From Acetobacterium woodii (lineage in GTDB: Bacteria; Bacillota; Clostridia; Eubacteriales; Eubacteriaceae), in the NCBI GenBank assembly GCA_016213825.1, contig JACQZP010000027.1, positions 62,001-126,000 of the forward strand: 64,000 bases of DNA, read 5' to 3'. The notes below the pieces were generated by a model. That model worked only from the letters and a program-made list of their open reading frames with translations. It ran no database searches and was not told the DNA's origin. The translations under genes were made by a program, and so were the position numbers. Of this stretch, positions 1-11,869 are shown in pieces. Position 1 is the stretch's first letter; every line of letters begins with the position of its first letter.

Positions 1-582
1 ATCCACCAGCCCGTTTCTTTCCAATAAATCCCGAAGTTCTTCCATCCGCGCGCCTTTGATGGCTAATTGCTTATCCACTTCTTCATCTTCATAAATATTG
101 ACCTTGCCAATATTTAACCCGACGCCTTCCTTCATGCGGTTAAAACACATCATTTTACCACCTGGCTTTAAAATGCGTAGCCATTCTTTTATTGCCATAT
201 CCGGTTCAACCAGGGTCCAGATTAATCGTGAATTAATAATAAAATCAACCGTATTGTCCATAAATGGAAGTTCCAAAACACTACCCTCCATGAATATTGC
301 ATCTGAACCGACGGTTTTGGCATGTTTGACTCCAAAATTCATCATTTCCTTTGATATATCAATCCCGATCGTTGAATGACCCAGTCTTGCCGTCATGTTT
401 GCCAGAAACCCAGTTCCTGTTCCCAGATCCAGAACATTTCTGTTTTTATCAGATCCTAAAAGACATTCCAAAGCCTCCATCCAGGCTTGTAAATCTTCAG
501 TATCATGATCTGCATCAAATGAATCGGACCGTTTGTCCCAATACGCTTCAATTTTTTTTACCACACTAATTTTTTCCATCAT
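1..582 (-). CDS. class I SAM-dependent methyltransferase (3' end outside window)
   Basis: The reading frame opens at an ATGATG pair behind an AAAGGGG ribosome binding site and stays open for 194 codons to the left edge, so the C-terminus is missing. The SAM-binding motif I is visible as VLDLGTGTGFLA at about residues 50-61, followed by an acidic IGIDIS strand and the post-motif LRILKPGGKMM typical of Methyltransf_11 proteins. The substrate cannot be told from the sequence. It lies downstream of a PTS operon on the same strand but has its own strong promoter about 150 bp upstream, so it is probably a separate unit. Confidence 0.85.
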   Translation of the reverse strand, partial: MMEKISVVKKIEAYWDKRSDSFDADHDTEDLQAWMEALECLLGSDKNRNVLDLGTGTGFLANMTARLGHSTIGIDISKEMMNFGVKHAKTVGSDAIFMEGSVLELPFMDNTVDFIINSRLIWTLVEPDMAIKEWLRILKPGGKMMCFNRMKEGVGLNIGKVNIYEDEEVDKQLAIKGARMEELRDLLERNGLVD

Positions 583-711
583 TTACCCCTTTCAAAAAAA
601 CAAAAAACCATAAAAATTGAGTTCTATCTACGATAGAATCGTCAACCTTCATGGCTAAATTGATCAATATTTAAGAATCTGTTGCTTTTTAATCATATTC
701 TTGCGCGCTTT

Positions 712-729
712 GTATATAGCAGTATATAC
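712..729. promoter_or_regulatory. operator-like palindrome
   Basis: GTATATA and TATATAC form a perfect inverted repeat separated by GCAG. It lies a few bases downstream of the -10 of the methyltransferase promoter, where a bound repressor would block initiation. The binding protein is not identified. Confidence 0.4.
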
Positions 730-737
730 CTGTGGCT

Positions 738-766
738 ATATTATGTTATAACTATCAAAATGTCAA
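738..766 (-). promoter_or_regulatory. sigma-A promoter of the methyltransferase
   Basis: TTGACA (766-761) and TAATAT (743-738) are separated by exactly 17 bases on the minus strand. Confidence 0.65.
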
Positions 767-973
767 TCATTATTTCTAATCGATGAGCAAACTCAATCTA
801 CTTATACTTAATAACTATTGAGCGATACTCTTTTGTCTGGAAAAAATTTTTTATCTTAATAACAAATAAAAAAAAACACGAAAATTAATCATAATTAACC
901 TTCATGGTTTTTCCTATTGATTTTCAATCAATAAATTTGTTATCCTCTTCGTTTTTAGATCCAACCGAGATAA

Positions 974-1003
974 ATTATACTCTAAATCCTCTCAAGTTGT
1001 CAA
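974..1003 (-). promoter_or_regulatory. sigma-A promoter just after the PTS IIB gene
   Basis: A perfect TTGACA (1003-998) and a perfect TATAAT (979-974) are 18 bases apart on the minus strand, starting right after the IIB stop codon. It fires into the 583-973 gap. Confidence 0.6.
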
Positions 1004-1005
1004 TT

Positions 1006-1290
1006 CTATTTTTTCAATATCTCAATCAACTGATCAATCGTACTTTGTAAATTAATTCCGGTTAAAAAAGCCCGGCCATTAATCACCGGAATATCAATTT
1101 CACCTTCTAATTGACAGGTACAGACAATCGCATCTGGATGTAATTCTTGATATTTTTTAAATGCATCAACCGCTTTGGCTTGAACTGTTCGACACTCAAT
1201 ACCATTTTCCTGAGCGATCTGTTCAATCTTTTTGGCAACCACTGTTGATGTTGCCAGGGCTGTTCCACACGCAACTAAAACAAGTTTCAT
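1006..1290 (-). CDS. PTS sugar transporter subunit IIB (galactitol-type)
   Basis: This 94-residue protein matches the lone cytosolic IIB domains of the galactitol/lactose-type phosphotransferase systems. The phospho-acceptor cysteine is Cys8 in VACGTALATS, a P-loop-like turn after the first strand. It is the last gene of an operon IIA - rpe - IIB. It would take phosphate from the IIA protein encoded two genes upstream and pass it to a sugar bound by a IIC permease. No IIC gene is visible in this operon. The family call is firm; the sugar is unknown. Confidence 0.85.
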   Translation of the reverse strand: MKLVLVACGTALATSTVVAKKIEQIAQENGIECRTVQAKAVDAFKKYQELHPDAIVCTCQLEGEIDIPVINGRAFLTGINLQSTIDQLIEILKK

Positions 1291-1318
1291 TTTTACTTCC
1301 CTCTTTCAATTTTAGAAT

Positions 1319-1969
1319 TTATCCCTGGATGATTTTTCTAAATTGTCCCATATTTTCTTTCATATCCCCTTTAAATAGACAGGAACCCGAGACAATGACA
1401 TTTGCCCCGGCGTCCACCACTTCTTTTAAGGTTTTAAAATTGATTCCCCCGTCAACCTGAAGATCGATGTCCCTCTTACCAATCATCTCACGACAGACTT
1501 TTATTTTTTCGGTACTGGCGGGAATATAACTTTGTCCGCCAAAACCCGGATAGACACACATAATCAGCACCATGCTGATTTGATCCAGATACGGTTCAAT
1601 CACACTTATTTCCGTATCAGGAGACACCACCAGTCCGGGCTTAACACCCTTCTTTACAATCGCATCAATACAAGCCTGAATCCCACCTTCTGATTCGACA
1701 TGAACAGTAATAATATCAGCTCCGGCATCAGCAAATTGATCAATATATTTAAGCGGTTCGGTGATCATCAAATGGACATCAAATGGAATCGATACAGTCT
1801 TTCTGATCTGAGCCACCTGGTCTGGCCCCATGGTAATGTTCGGGACAAAGTGACCGTCCATAATATCAACATGAAGGTAATCGGCGCCACTTTTCTCAAC
1901 TTCTTTAAGATCCCGTTCCAGATTGGCAAAATCTGCACTCAGCATCGATGGTGCTATTTTAATATTCAT
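1319..1969 (-). CDS. rpe: ribulose-phosphate 3-epimerase
   Basis: The enzyme interconverts ribulose-5-phosphate and xylulose-5-phosphate in the pentose phosphate pathway. The 216-residue length is normal for this TIM-barrel family. Visible marks are the N-terminal IAPSMLSADFANL, the metal and catalytic regions YLHVDIMDGHFVPNIT and VHLMI, the VYPGFGGQS loop, and the phosphate-binding DGGIN...GANVIVSGS end. It sits between PTS IIA and IIB genes, so it may be a specialised copy that processes an incoming pentose or pentitol phosphate rather than the housekeeping epimerase. Confidence 0.93.
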   Translation of the reverse strand: MNIKIAPSMLSADFANLERDLKEVEKSGADYLHVDIMDGHFVPNITMGPDQVAQIRKTVSIPFDVHLMITEPLKYIDQFADAGADIITVHVESEGGIQACIDAIVKKGVKPGLVVSPDTEISVIEPYLDQISMVLIMCVYPGFGGQSYIPASTEKIKVCREMIGKRDIDLQVDGGINFKTLKEVVDAGANVIVSGSCLFKGDMKENMGQFRKIIQG

Positions 1970-2031
1970 TCATTTTCCTTTTCTTTATCTGGCTGTTTTT
2001 TTTAATGAATCATTGCGTTCGCAATTCATGC

Positions 2032-2484
2032 TTATAAAAATGTTTTAATTAAATCATGGATGTCCCGGGGTTCTTTGGCATCTCTTATTTTTTTTAGCAT
2101 TTTTTCATTTTGAATAATGGTAATAATCGTTTGAAGAATCCGCAATTGTTTTTCTGGATTGCTGATTGCCAATAAAAAAACAATCTGGACCGGAATACTT
2201 TCTTTAGGATTTCCCATGCCTGCAAAAACAATGGTATTTTTAAGTGTCACGATTGAAATGCTTTCTTTTAACACATATTTCGCCTCGGTATGCGGTAGTG
2301 CCACGCCGATTTTTGTTGGCAAGCCAGTTGGGAAGACTCGTTCCCTTTCGATTGCGGCATCAATAAATTCTTCCGTTATAAATCCCTTTTCCAGCAGTGG
2401 TCTTGCTGCTAAAGCAATGGCATCGAATTGATCTTTGACTATGCAATTGACTTGAATGCGATCGATATGTATTAATGAGTCCAT
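2032..2484 (-). CDS. PTS sugar transporter subunit IIA (fructose/mannitol superfamily, GatA-like)
   Basis: This 150-residue cytosolic phosphotransfer protein belongs to the PTS_EIIA_2 fold. The active histidine lies in the motif GVALPHTEAKYV (about residues 60-71), where it would accept phosphate from HPr. It opens the IIA - rpe - IIB operon. Its ATG overlaps by one base the stop of a 17-codon upstream frame (TAATG), so its translation may be coupled to that frame. A separate regulatory role cannot be excluded because no IIC permease is encoded nearby. Confidence 0.87.
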   Translation of the reverse strand: MDSLIHIDRIQVNCIVKDQFDAIALAARPLLEKGFITEEFIDAAIERERVFPTGLPTKIGVALPHTEAKYVLKESISIVTLKNTIVFAGMGNPKESIPVQIVFLLAISNPEKQLRILQTIITIIQNEKMLKKIRDAKEPRDIHDLIKTFL

Positions 2485-2537
2485 TATTCTTTTTCAACGA
2501 ACACGGCTTTTTTTTCGATATCTAAAATGGTCTTCAC
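2484..2537 (-). CDS. possible 17-residue leader peptide of the PTS operon
   Basis: A GTG start nine bases after GGAG opens a frame of 17 codons (VKTILDIEKKAVFVEKE) whose stop overlaps the IIA start as TAATG. The ribosome binding site is better than anything directly before the IIA gene, so this frame probably delivers ribosomes to IIA by coupling. It could also be the remnant of a longer lost gene. There is no independent evidence that the peptide has a function. Confidence 0.4.
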   Translation of the reverse strand: MKTILDIEKKAVFVEKE

Positions 2538-2562
2538 CGTCGTTATCTCCTTTTTTTGCTCT

Positions 2563-2591
2563 ATTTTACCATGCTATCCCAGTTTTGTCAC
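2563..2591 (-). promoter_or_regulatory. promoter of the PTS IIA-rpe-IIB operon
   Basis: GTGACA and TAAAAT, each one mismatch from consensus, are 17 bases apart on the minus strand, upstream of the leader frame. Confidence 0.55.
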
Positions 2592-2659
2592 TTTTTTAGA
2601 GTCATTAACAATGGACATCGTTTACAGAATTTCTAAATTGAAGAATATTTAAACAATTA

Positions 2660-2706
2660 TAAAAATAACATCCTGTTTTCCAAAAAATGGAATACAGGAT
2701 GTTGTT
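2660..2706 (-). terminator. rho-independent terminator of gyrA
   Basis: AACATCCTGT (2668-2677) pairs with ACAGGATGTT (2695-2704), with further TTCC/GGAA pairing inside, and is followed on the minus strand by a T-rich tail. It closes the dnaA-to-gyrA cluster. Confidence 0.8.
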
Positions 2707-2710
2707 TAGC

Positions 2711-5212
2711 TTATTCTTTTTCGGTGCTATCCACCAGGGTTACCTGGTTTTCACCATCTTCTTCAAGATCATCGACGGTATCTTCTTTATAGACTTTAGA
2801 AATCGTCGCGATGGACTCTTCTGGTTTTAATTTCATCAGTCGCACACCCTGGGTGTTACGGCCAACAGCTGTTATATCATTACCTTCTAATTTGATCACA
2901 ACGCCCTGATTATTGATCATCATGATTTCGCCATCCCGGCTGATCACGCAGAAGCCCACCAATTCGCCGGTTTTCTTGGTGACCTTATAGGTTTGAACAC
3001 CCTTGCCGCCCCGTTTTTGCGGACGGTATAAATCCGATGCACTGAGTTTGCCATAGCCGTTTTCACTGACGCACAAAACAAAGAGATCTTCTTTAACAAT
3101 ATCCATTCCCACAACCACGTCATCTTCGCGCAGATCGATCCCACGGACACCAATCGATGTTCGGCTGATCGGTCGCACTTCTTCAGAATCAAAGCGGATT
3201 GCATAACCACATTGGGTTCCCATGACGATTTCTTCATCCTGTTCAACCAATCGGACATTGATCAGCTCATCGCCTTCTCTTAAGTTGATGGCGATGATGC
3301 CGTTTTTACGGGAGGTATCATATTCCGTTAAATCGGTTTTCTTGATGATCCCCTGTTTAGTCGCCATGATCAGGTATTTATCGGCCGTAAATTCTTTAAC
3401 CGGAATCATCGTCGCGATTTGTTCGCCGGCTTCCAGTGGTAACAGATTAACAATCGCTGTTCCTCTGGCAGTTCGTCCACCCTCTGGTATTTCAAAGGCT
3501 TTCAGACGATAAACCTTACCAAGATTGGTAAAGAACATCAGATAGTGATGGGTGGTGGTGGTAAAGAGGTGTTCGACAAAATCATTCTCCCGGGTGCTGA
3601 GAGCGGTAATGCCTTTGCCACCCCGTTTTTGTGACCGATAATTGTCAGCGGTAATCCGTTTGACATAACCGATATGAGTCATGGTGATGACCACTTCTTC
3701 TTCTTCAATAAGGTCTTCAATTTCAAAGTCTTCGACATCAATATCAAAGTTAGTCCGACGTTTATCGCCATACTTTTCTTTGATTTCGAGCAGTTCTTCT
3801 TTGATAATATTCAGTACCAGTTGAGGATCAGCTAAGATTGCTTTTAAGTTGCCGATGGTCAACATCAGTTCTCGATATTCTTCTTCAATTTTTTCCCGTT
3901 CCAGACCAGTTAAACGCTGGAGACGCATATCCAGAATTGCCTGAGCCTGAATTTCGGAAAGACTGAAGCGTTCAATTAATTGTTCTTTCGCTACTTTGCC
4001 ATCAGCGGCCGCTCTGATTAATTTAATAACCTCATCAATATTATCCAGGGCAATTTTCAAGCCTTCTAAAATATGGGCTCTGGCTTCAGCTTTTTTAAGT
4101 TCAAAAATCGTCCGTCTGGTGATAATTTCTTTTTGATGTTCAATATAGTGAAAGAGGATTTCTTTTAGATTTAAAACTTTAGGTTCATTGTTGACCAGAG
4201 CCAGCATGATTACGCCAAAGGTTTCCTGGAGTTGGGTATGTTTATATAATTGATTTAAAATAATCGTTTCGTTGGCATCCCGTTTTAAATCGATGATAAT
4301 TGACATGCCCTTTTTAAGATCGGATTCATCTCTTAAGTCGGAAATTCCTTCGATTTTTTTCTCTTTAACCAGCTCGGCAATTTTTTCAACCAGCTTGGAT
4401 TTATTGACCATATAAGGAATTTCGGTAATAACAATCTGTTTTTTCCCTTTTTTGGTGGTTACTACATCAACTTTCCCGCGCACCTTAATTCGGCCCCGGC
4501 CGGTACGATAAGCACTTTTAATGCCGGATTTTCCTAAGACGATTCCAGCGGTGGGAAAATCCGGTCCTTTGACATATTTCATCAGTTCGTCAATGGTGAT
4601 CTCCGGATCATCAATAAAGGCCACGGTGCCATCAATGATTTCGCCCAGATTATGCGGCGGAATATTGGTGGCCATCCCAACCGCAATCCCGGAGGAACCG
4701 TTAACCAGCAGGTTGGGATATTTTGATGGCAGAACCGATGGTTCGGTTTCCGACTCATCAAAGTTGGGGACAAAATCGACGGTTTCTTTATTAATATCCC
4801 GTAGCAGTTCAGCGGCTATTTTGCCCATTTTTGCTTCGGTATAACGCATCGCCGCAGCGCTGTCACCATCCACCGAACCAAAGTTACCCTGGCCATTAAC
4901 AATCAGATAACGAATCGACCATTCCTGGGCCATTCGCACCATCGCGTCATAGACGGATGAATCACCATGCGGGTGATACTTACCTAAAACATCCCCGACA
5001 ATACGGGCTGATTTACGAAAGGTTTTATCTGGGGTTAATCCCAGTTGACTCATGGCATAAATGATCCGACGATGAACTGGTTTTAAGCCATCCCGGACAT
5101 CCGGTAAGGCTCGACCTATAATAACACTCATGGCGTAGTCAATATAGGAAGTTTTCATTTCTTCTTCAATATTAATCGATTTTATTCGATCAAATTCAAT
5201 TATTTCTTGCAT
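2711..5212 (-). CDS. gyrA: DNA gyrase subunit A
   Basis: GyrA is the breakage-reunion subunit that introduces negative supercoils with GyrB. At 833 residues it has normal length. The winged-helix/tower region carries the quinolone-pocket residues Ser85 and Asp89 in [10 protein letters not shown], both the sensitive type, and the catalytic tyrosine Tyr124 in AAMRYTE. The C-terminal beta-pinwheel has the GyrA-box-like QKRGGKG (seen twice, near 525 and 755), which supports gyrase rather than topoisomerase IV. It ends with an acidic tail. It follows gyrB after 20 bases, with an AAGGAG ribosome binding site. Confidence 0.97.
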   Translation of the reverse strand: MQEIIEFDRIKSINIEEEMKTSYIDYAMSVIIGRALPDVRDGLKPVHRRIIYAMSQLGLTPDKTFRKSARIVGDVLGKYHPHGDSSVYDAMVRMAQEWSIRYLIVNGQGNFGSVDGDSAAAMRYTEAKMGKIAAELLRDINKETVDFVPNFDESETEPSVLPSKYPNLLVNGSSGIAVGMATNIPPHNLGEIIDGTVAFIDDPEITIDELMKYVKGPDFPTAGIVLGKSGIKSAYRTGRGRIKVRGKVDVVTTKKGKKQIVITEIPYMVNKSKLVEKIAELVKEKKIEGISDLRDESDLKKGMSIIIDLKRDANETIILNQLYKHTQLQETFGVIMLALVNNEPKVLNLKEILFHYIEHQKEIITRRTIFELKKAEARAHILEGLKIALDNIDEVIKLIRAAADGKVAKEQLIERFSLSEIQAQAILDMRLQRLTGLEREKIEEEYRELMLTIGNLKAILADPQLVLNIIKEELLEIKEKYGDKRRTNFDIDVEDFEIEDLIEEEEVVITMTHIGYVKRITADNYRSQKRGGKGITALSTRENDFVEHLFTTTTHHYLMFFTNLGKVYRLKAFEIPEGGRTARGTAIVNLLPLEAGEQIATMIPVKEFTADKYLIMATKQGIIKKTDLTEYDTSRKNGIIAINLREGDELINVRLVEQDEEIVMGTQCGYAIRFDSEEVRPISRTSIGVRGIDLREDDVVVGMDIVKEDLFVLCVSENGYGKLSASDLYRPQKRGGKGVQTYKVTKKTGELVGFCVISRDGEIMMINNQGVVIKLEGNDITAVGRNTQGVRLMKLKPEESIATISKVYKEDTVDDLEEDGENQVTLVDSTEKE

Positions 5213-5232
5213 TTAACTATACTCCTTCTTGA

Positions 5233-8263
<3,031 letters not shown>

Positions 8264-8282
<19 letters not shown>

Positions 8283-8503
8283 GGTTTTGCGATCCCTTTT
8301 ACTTGCAGGGTATCATAATCTTCGATTTCCACAAGATCACCATCTCTTATTTTTTTATTTCTTTGGGTACACAACTCCCCATTGACACGAACTAATCCGT
8401 CCAAAATCATAAATTTCACATCACTGCCATTACCGACAATACCGGCATATTTAATCAGCTGATCAATTTTTATGAACTCTGTGTTAATTTCAATTATTTG
8501 CAT
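8264..8503 (-). CDS. yaaA: S4-domain RNA-binding protein YaaA/RlbA
   Basis: This small protein has a single S4 RNA-binding fold (IKIDQLIKYAGIVGNGSDVKF...VNGELCTQRNKKIRDGD), found between dnaN and recF in Firmicutes and linked to ribosome maturation. The frame can be read ten codons further upstream from a TTG at 8533. The ATG at 8503 is preferred because GGGGAAAAAT precedes it at correct spacing and it gives the usual length of about 79 residues. A promoter at 8615-8644 lies upstream, so expression need not depend on dnaN. Confidence 0.88.
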
Positions 8504-8614
8504 ATTTTTCCCCGCACATTGTATTTTTGACAAAAATGAAAGAGCATTACACGAATCCCCTTTATTTATGCCAAAATTGATTAAATTTTTATATGTTTAT
8601 CTTCTAACCTAACT

Positions 8615-8644
8615 ATTATAACATAAAAATAAAAAATAGTCTAA
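8615..8644 (-). promoter_or_regulatory. promoter of yaaA-recF-gyrB-gyrA
   Basis: TTAGAC and a perfect TATAAT are 18 bases apart on the minus strand, with an extended -10 TG. It lies in the 237-bp AT-rich gap between dnaN and yaaA. Confidence 0.6.
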
Positions 8645-8740
8645 AATTTCAACGAATCATTTACATAATTCTGATCTTTTAAACTATTTTTAATTCTATT
8701 TGAAAATTGCTATTTCAAATCACTATCTTAAAATAAATAT

Positions 8741-9853
8741 CTAATTTTCTTCAGCAATCCGAACTGGTAGAATCAAATAGATAAAATTATCCCCTTCGAT
8801 CGGAAGTAAGACCCCTGGTCCCACCGAAGTGGTCATATCGATCATTAACTCATCCCCTTCAATGACCCGCAATGCCTCAATCAAAAACTTTGAATTAAAG
8901 GCTATTTTTAAAGATTCCCCACTATTCTCAATCGGAATAATTTCAAAAACATCACCAATTTCAGCATTGGAAGTTAAAATCAGCTGATCCTGATTAAAAT
9001 CCATTTTGATTAAATTATTTTTGCCTTCTCTGGCCAGCAGCGCCGCCCGTTCACTGCTTTCTAAAAGCAGACGTCGGTTGATTTTTACTTGCGTCGCTTT
9101 CTCCACTGGGATGATCTGCTTATAATTAATAAAATCACCTTCTAATAGACGGGAAGTAAACTGAGTATTATCCATTTCAAAAAAGATTTGATTTTTAGAA
9201 AACTTAACCACGACTTCGCCATTATAGCTGGATAATACCTTATTAATCTCTGATAAGGATTTAGAAGGGATGATAACACTGAGATCTTCTGATACCGGGT
9301 TTTTAATTTTTCCCGATCTAAGAGCCAGTCGATAACCATCAAGCGCAATCAAATTGATGTTATCTTCCTGAATTTCGATCTTTACCCCAGTCAAAACTGG
9401 AATATTTTCGTTAGTGGCTACTGAAAATAAGGTTCCCTTAATCAATTCTTTTAGAACACTGGCATCAATGGAAAAAATATGATCGTCAATCACTTCCGGA
9501 AAATCCGGAAATTCTTCAGCTGATAAACCTTTTAAGGTAAAATTGGATAACAGACACTCGATTTTAATTTGATGATTATCATCACTTTCAAAAAAAACAT
9601 CTGAACCTGACATTTTACGAATCAACTCACCAATGATGTAAGATCCTAAAACAATCTCTCCGCCACTTTCAACTTCAGCCGGAATGGTGACTTCAACCCC
9701 AATTTCCAGATCAGTGCTTCTTAATAATAATTTATTATCAGTAGCGCTAAAAAGAATACCTTCTAAAATAGTCATGGTTGTTTTTGATGAAACAGCTTTT
9801 TGAGCCGTCGAGAGTGCAGCCATTAAACTTTCTTTTGAACAATTGAATTTCAT
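8741..9853 (-). CDS. dnaN: DNA polymerase III beta sliding clamp
   Basis: DnaN forms the dimeric ring that tethers polymerase III to DNA. At 370 residues it has the three repeated clamp domains of normal length. It starts MKFNCSKESLMAALSTAQKAVSSKTTM and ends with the family's ILPVRI segment, which lines the protein-binding pocket. It follows dnaA after about 200 bases, and the gap between them contains the origin unwinding module, an arrangement seen in Bacillus subtilis. Confidence 0.96.
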   Translation of the reverse strand: MKFNCSKESLMAALSTAQKAVSSKTTMTILEGILFSATDNKLLLRSTDLEIGVEVTIPAEVESGGEIVLGSYIIGELIRKMSGSDVFFESDDNHQIKIECLLSNFTLKGLSAEEFPDFPEVIDDHIFSIDASVLKELIKGTLFSVATNENIPVLTGVKIEIQEDNINLIALDGYRLALRSGKIKNPVSEDLSVIIPSKSLSEINKVLSSYNGEVVVKFSKNQIFFEMDNTQFTSRLLEGDFINYKQIIPVEKATQVKINRRLLLESSERAALLAREGKNNLIKMDFNQDQLILTSNAEIGDVFEIIPIENSGESLKIAFNSKFLIEALRVIEGDELMIDMTTSVGPGVLLPIEGDNFIYLILPVRIAEEN

Positions 9854-9879
9854 AAATAATAGCTCCTTTTAAAAATTTG

Positions 9880-9945
9880 GAAAGCCCTTTTATATATAAA
9901 TATATAGATTAAAATAATAGTAATAGTAGTAGGGGGTGTGGATAA
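9880..9945. other. oriC DNA unwinding element with DnaA-trio module
   Basis: Reading left to right, an AT-rich stretch (TATATATAAATATATAG) is followed by six perfect triplets TAA TAG TAA TAG TAG TAG (9915-9932), a GGGG cluster (9933-9936) and a perfect DnaA box TGTGGATAA (9937-9945). This is the order of the basal unwinding system described in B. subtilis, where DnaA extends from the box onto the trio repeats and melts the adjacent AT-rich DNA. Position between dnaA and dnaN also agrees. The function is inferred from this match. Confidence 0.8.
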
Positions 9946-10008
9946 TGTTAATAACCTTTCAAAGTCGTTGATAGAACAAAAAAACTACAAAAACCGCAGG
10001 GGATAAAT

Positions 10009-10017
10009 TGTGGATAA
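10009..10017 (-). promoter_or_regulatory. DnaA box in the dnaA-dnaN gap
   Basis: A perfect TGTGGATAA (complement TTATCCACA) with a weaker GGGGATAA a few bases to its left. It belongs to the same origin half as the unwinding module. Confidence 0.75.
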
Positions 10018-10050
10018 CTCGTTCATAGCTCCGGCAGAGATTGTGCGTTA

Positions 10051-11406
10051 TTAATTACCATTAATTTCCCGTTCAATTCGTAGAATCAGATTTTTAAAGT
10101 CAGTACTATTGTCCATTTCTTCCGCTATTTTCTGGCAGGCATGAATAACCGTTGAGTGATCCCGGCCGCCAAACTCCTCGCCGATTCGTGGTAAGGATAA
10201 ATCGGTGATTTCCCGGGTGATGTACATGGCCACTTGTCGGGGGAGGGAGATCGAGCGGGTTCGTTTCTTGGAATTCATGTCTTCAACGGTAATATTAAAG
10301 TATTTGGCGGTGACTTCTTTAATATATTCGGCGGTGATGACAATATCTTCTTTTTTTCTAAAAATATCTTTCAGAGCATTTTTGGCCGATTCGATATTAA
10401 TCGGTACCTTATGTAATTTTGAGTAGGCAAAGACGGTGGTCAATGCACCTTCAAGTTCCCGAATATTGGAATGGATACTGTCAGCAATAAAACTTAAGAC
10501 TTCGTTTGGTATCTCATCACTGAAGGATTCGGCTTTTTTTCGGATAATCGCGATCCGGGTTTCGAAGTTTGGCGCATAAATATCAGTGATCAGGCCACTT
10601 TCAAATCGAGAACGGAGCCGCTCTTCAAGGGTTGGTATTTCTTTGGGGGGGCGGTCACTACTGATGACGATCTGTTTATTTTCCTGATGCAGGGTATTGA
10701 AGGTATGGAAAAATTCTTCCTGGGTTCCTTCTTTTTTGGCCAAAAACTGGATATCATCAATTAAAAGAATGTCAGCACTGCGATATTTATTTCGAAAAGA
10801 GATATTTGTTTTATTTTGAATCGCATCGATAAAGTCATTAGTGAATTTTTCACAGGAGACATAAACCACCTTTTTATGCGGTGCATAGGATAAAATATAG
10901 TGTCCGATGGCCTGCATCAGATGGGTTTTGCCCAAACCAACACCACCATAAATAAAGAGCGGATTGTAACGTTCCGACGGTGCTTCAGAAACAGCCACGC
11001 AGGCAGCGTGGGCAAAACGATTGTTTTCGCCGATAACGAAACTGTCAAAGGTGTATTTGGGATTCATCGAGTTATTTTGATAGTTTGATATTTTATCTTC
11101 TACATTAGTAATAGAAATATGAGGCGTCTCATCATCTGGAGCGATCATGGCGTCTTTTTCTTTTAAAACGATTTTAACTTGGCCGGTTTTTCCGGTAACC
11201 TCGGCTAAAGCATTCGTTATTAAAGGAATATGCCGACTTTCTAAAATTCCTTTTTCGAATTCATTTTCTGATAAAAAATAATAGGTGTTGTTAACGTAGT
11301 TTATGGGTTTTATTTTTAAAAACCAGGTGTTAAAACTGGTTGGACTAATATCCGGTTTGATAATTTCAAGTGCGGCATCCCATATTTTTTTAAAGGAAGT
11401 GTCCAT
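10051..11406 (-). CDS. dnaA: chromosomal replication initiator DnaA
   Basis: DnaA binds the origin boxes and loads the helicase. The 451-residue protein shows domain I at the N-terminus, the AAA+ core with Walker A GGVGLGKTHLMQAIG and Walker B ILLIDDIQFL, and the domain IV signature GGRDHSTVIHA. The frame can start five codons earlier at a TTG, but the ATG at 11406 follows GGAGG at eight bases and gives the usual MDTSFKKIW start. DnaA boxes lie on both sides of the gene, so it is probably autoregulated. Confidence 0.97.
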   Translation of the reverse strand: MDTSFKKIWDAALEIIKPDISPTSFNTWFLKIKPINYVNNTYYFLSENEFEKGILESRHIPLITNALAEVTGKTGQVKIVLKEKDAMIAPDDETPHISITNVEDKISNYQNNSMNPKYTFDSFVIGENNRFAHAACVAVSEAPSERYNPLFIYGGVGLGKTHLMQAIGHYILSYAPHKKVVYVSCEKFTNDFIDAIQNKTNISFRNKYRSADILLIDDIQFLAKKEGTQEEFFHTFNTLHQENKQIVISSDRPPKEIPTLEERLRSRFESGLITDIYAPNFETRIAIIRKKAESFSDEIPNEVLSFIADSIHSNIRELEGALTTVFAYSKLHKVPINIESAKNALKDIFRKKEDIVITAEYIKEVTAKYFNITVEDMNSKKRTRSISLPRQVAMYITREITDLSLPRIGEEFGGRDHSTVIHACQKIAEEMDNSTDFKNLILRIEREINGN

Positions 11407-11690
11407 TAAATGAACCTCCAATTTCTAATAAATTTAAGCAGTGGTGTTGTGGATAAAGTTTTAACTTATGCACAGAGAATCTATTTTAATGTGAATAGCC
11501 AAATAAATCAAGCAAAATCTAAGAAACATTGTTGATAACTTAAAAAAGTTTTACCAACAAAAAAAGATGAAAATAGACGGAAAGTTGAAAAATATCGACA
11601 AGTTATCCCCATTTAATCCACAGAACTCCGAAATTTGTGGATTAAATGGACAATTTTCAAGAACTTATCCACATTTTCGTTGATAATGCT
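11407..11690. other. oriC DnaA-box cluster upstream of dnaA
   Basis: The gap between dnaA and rpmH has no gene. It contains perfect DnaA boxes at 11448-11456 (TGTGGATAA) and 11665-11673 (TTATCCACA). Near matches are at 11466-11474 (TTATGCACA), 11530-11538 (TGTTGATAA), 11603-11611 (TTATCCCCA), 11614-11622 (TAATCCACA) and 11636-11644 (TGTGGATTA). Two of these form the arms of a perfect 14-bp inverted repeat (11609-11622 and 11636-11649). Genes on both sides point away, as expected for a bidirectional origin. Confidence 0.85.
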
Positions 11691-11719
11691 AGTATAGCAA
11701 ATTGTGTGAAGGCTTACAA
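11691..11719 (-). promoter_or_regulatory. putative dnaA promoter
   Basis: TTGTAA and TATACT are 17 bases apart on the minus strand. Transcripts would carry a leader of roughly 280 bases across the DnaA-box cluster. Confidence 0.45.
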
Positions 11720-11774
11720 TAAAATAAAAATAAACATAAAGATTGCGAAACTTGCTCAGATTTGATAATATGAC

Positions 11775-11803
11775 TTGACATAAAATAAGCGAGATTATAT
11801 AAT
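11775..11803 (+). promoter_or_regulatory. promoter of the rpmH operon
   Basis: Perfect TTGACA and perfect TATAAT with a 17-base spacer, the best promoter in the window, as expected for a ribosomal protein gene. Confidence 0.85.
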
Positions 11804-11869
11804 TCTAGGGTAAAAGTCTTATTAGCTTATAAACAAATGAATATAAAGTATTAGTCAGGGGGTGTCGAA

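Larger units (their letters stand above)
583..1005 (-). other. AT-rich intergenic region with two minus-strand promoters
   Basis: No gene is supported in this 423-bp gap. It holds two good sigma-A-type promoters on the minus strand (738-766 and 974-1003), an operator-like palindrome (712-729), a short hairpin TTCTATC/GATAGAA at 622-638, and a hairpin TATTGATT/AATCAATA at 915-933. The upstream promoter could drive a short untranslated RNA or simply be a second start for the methyltransferase transcript. A six-codon ATG...TAA frame near 886-906 is too short to support. Confidence 0.5.
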
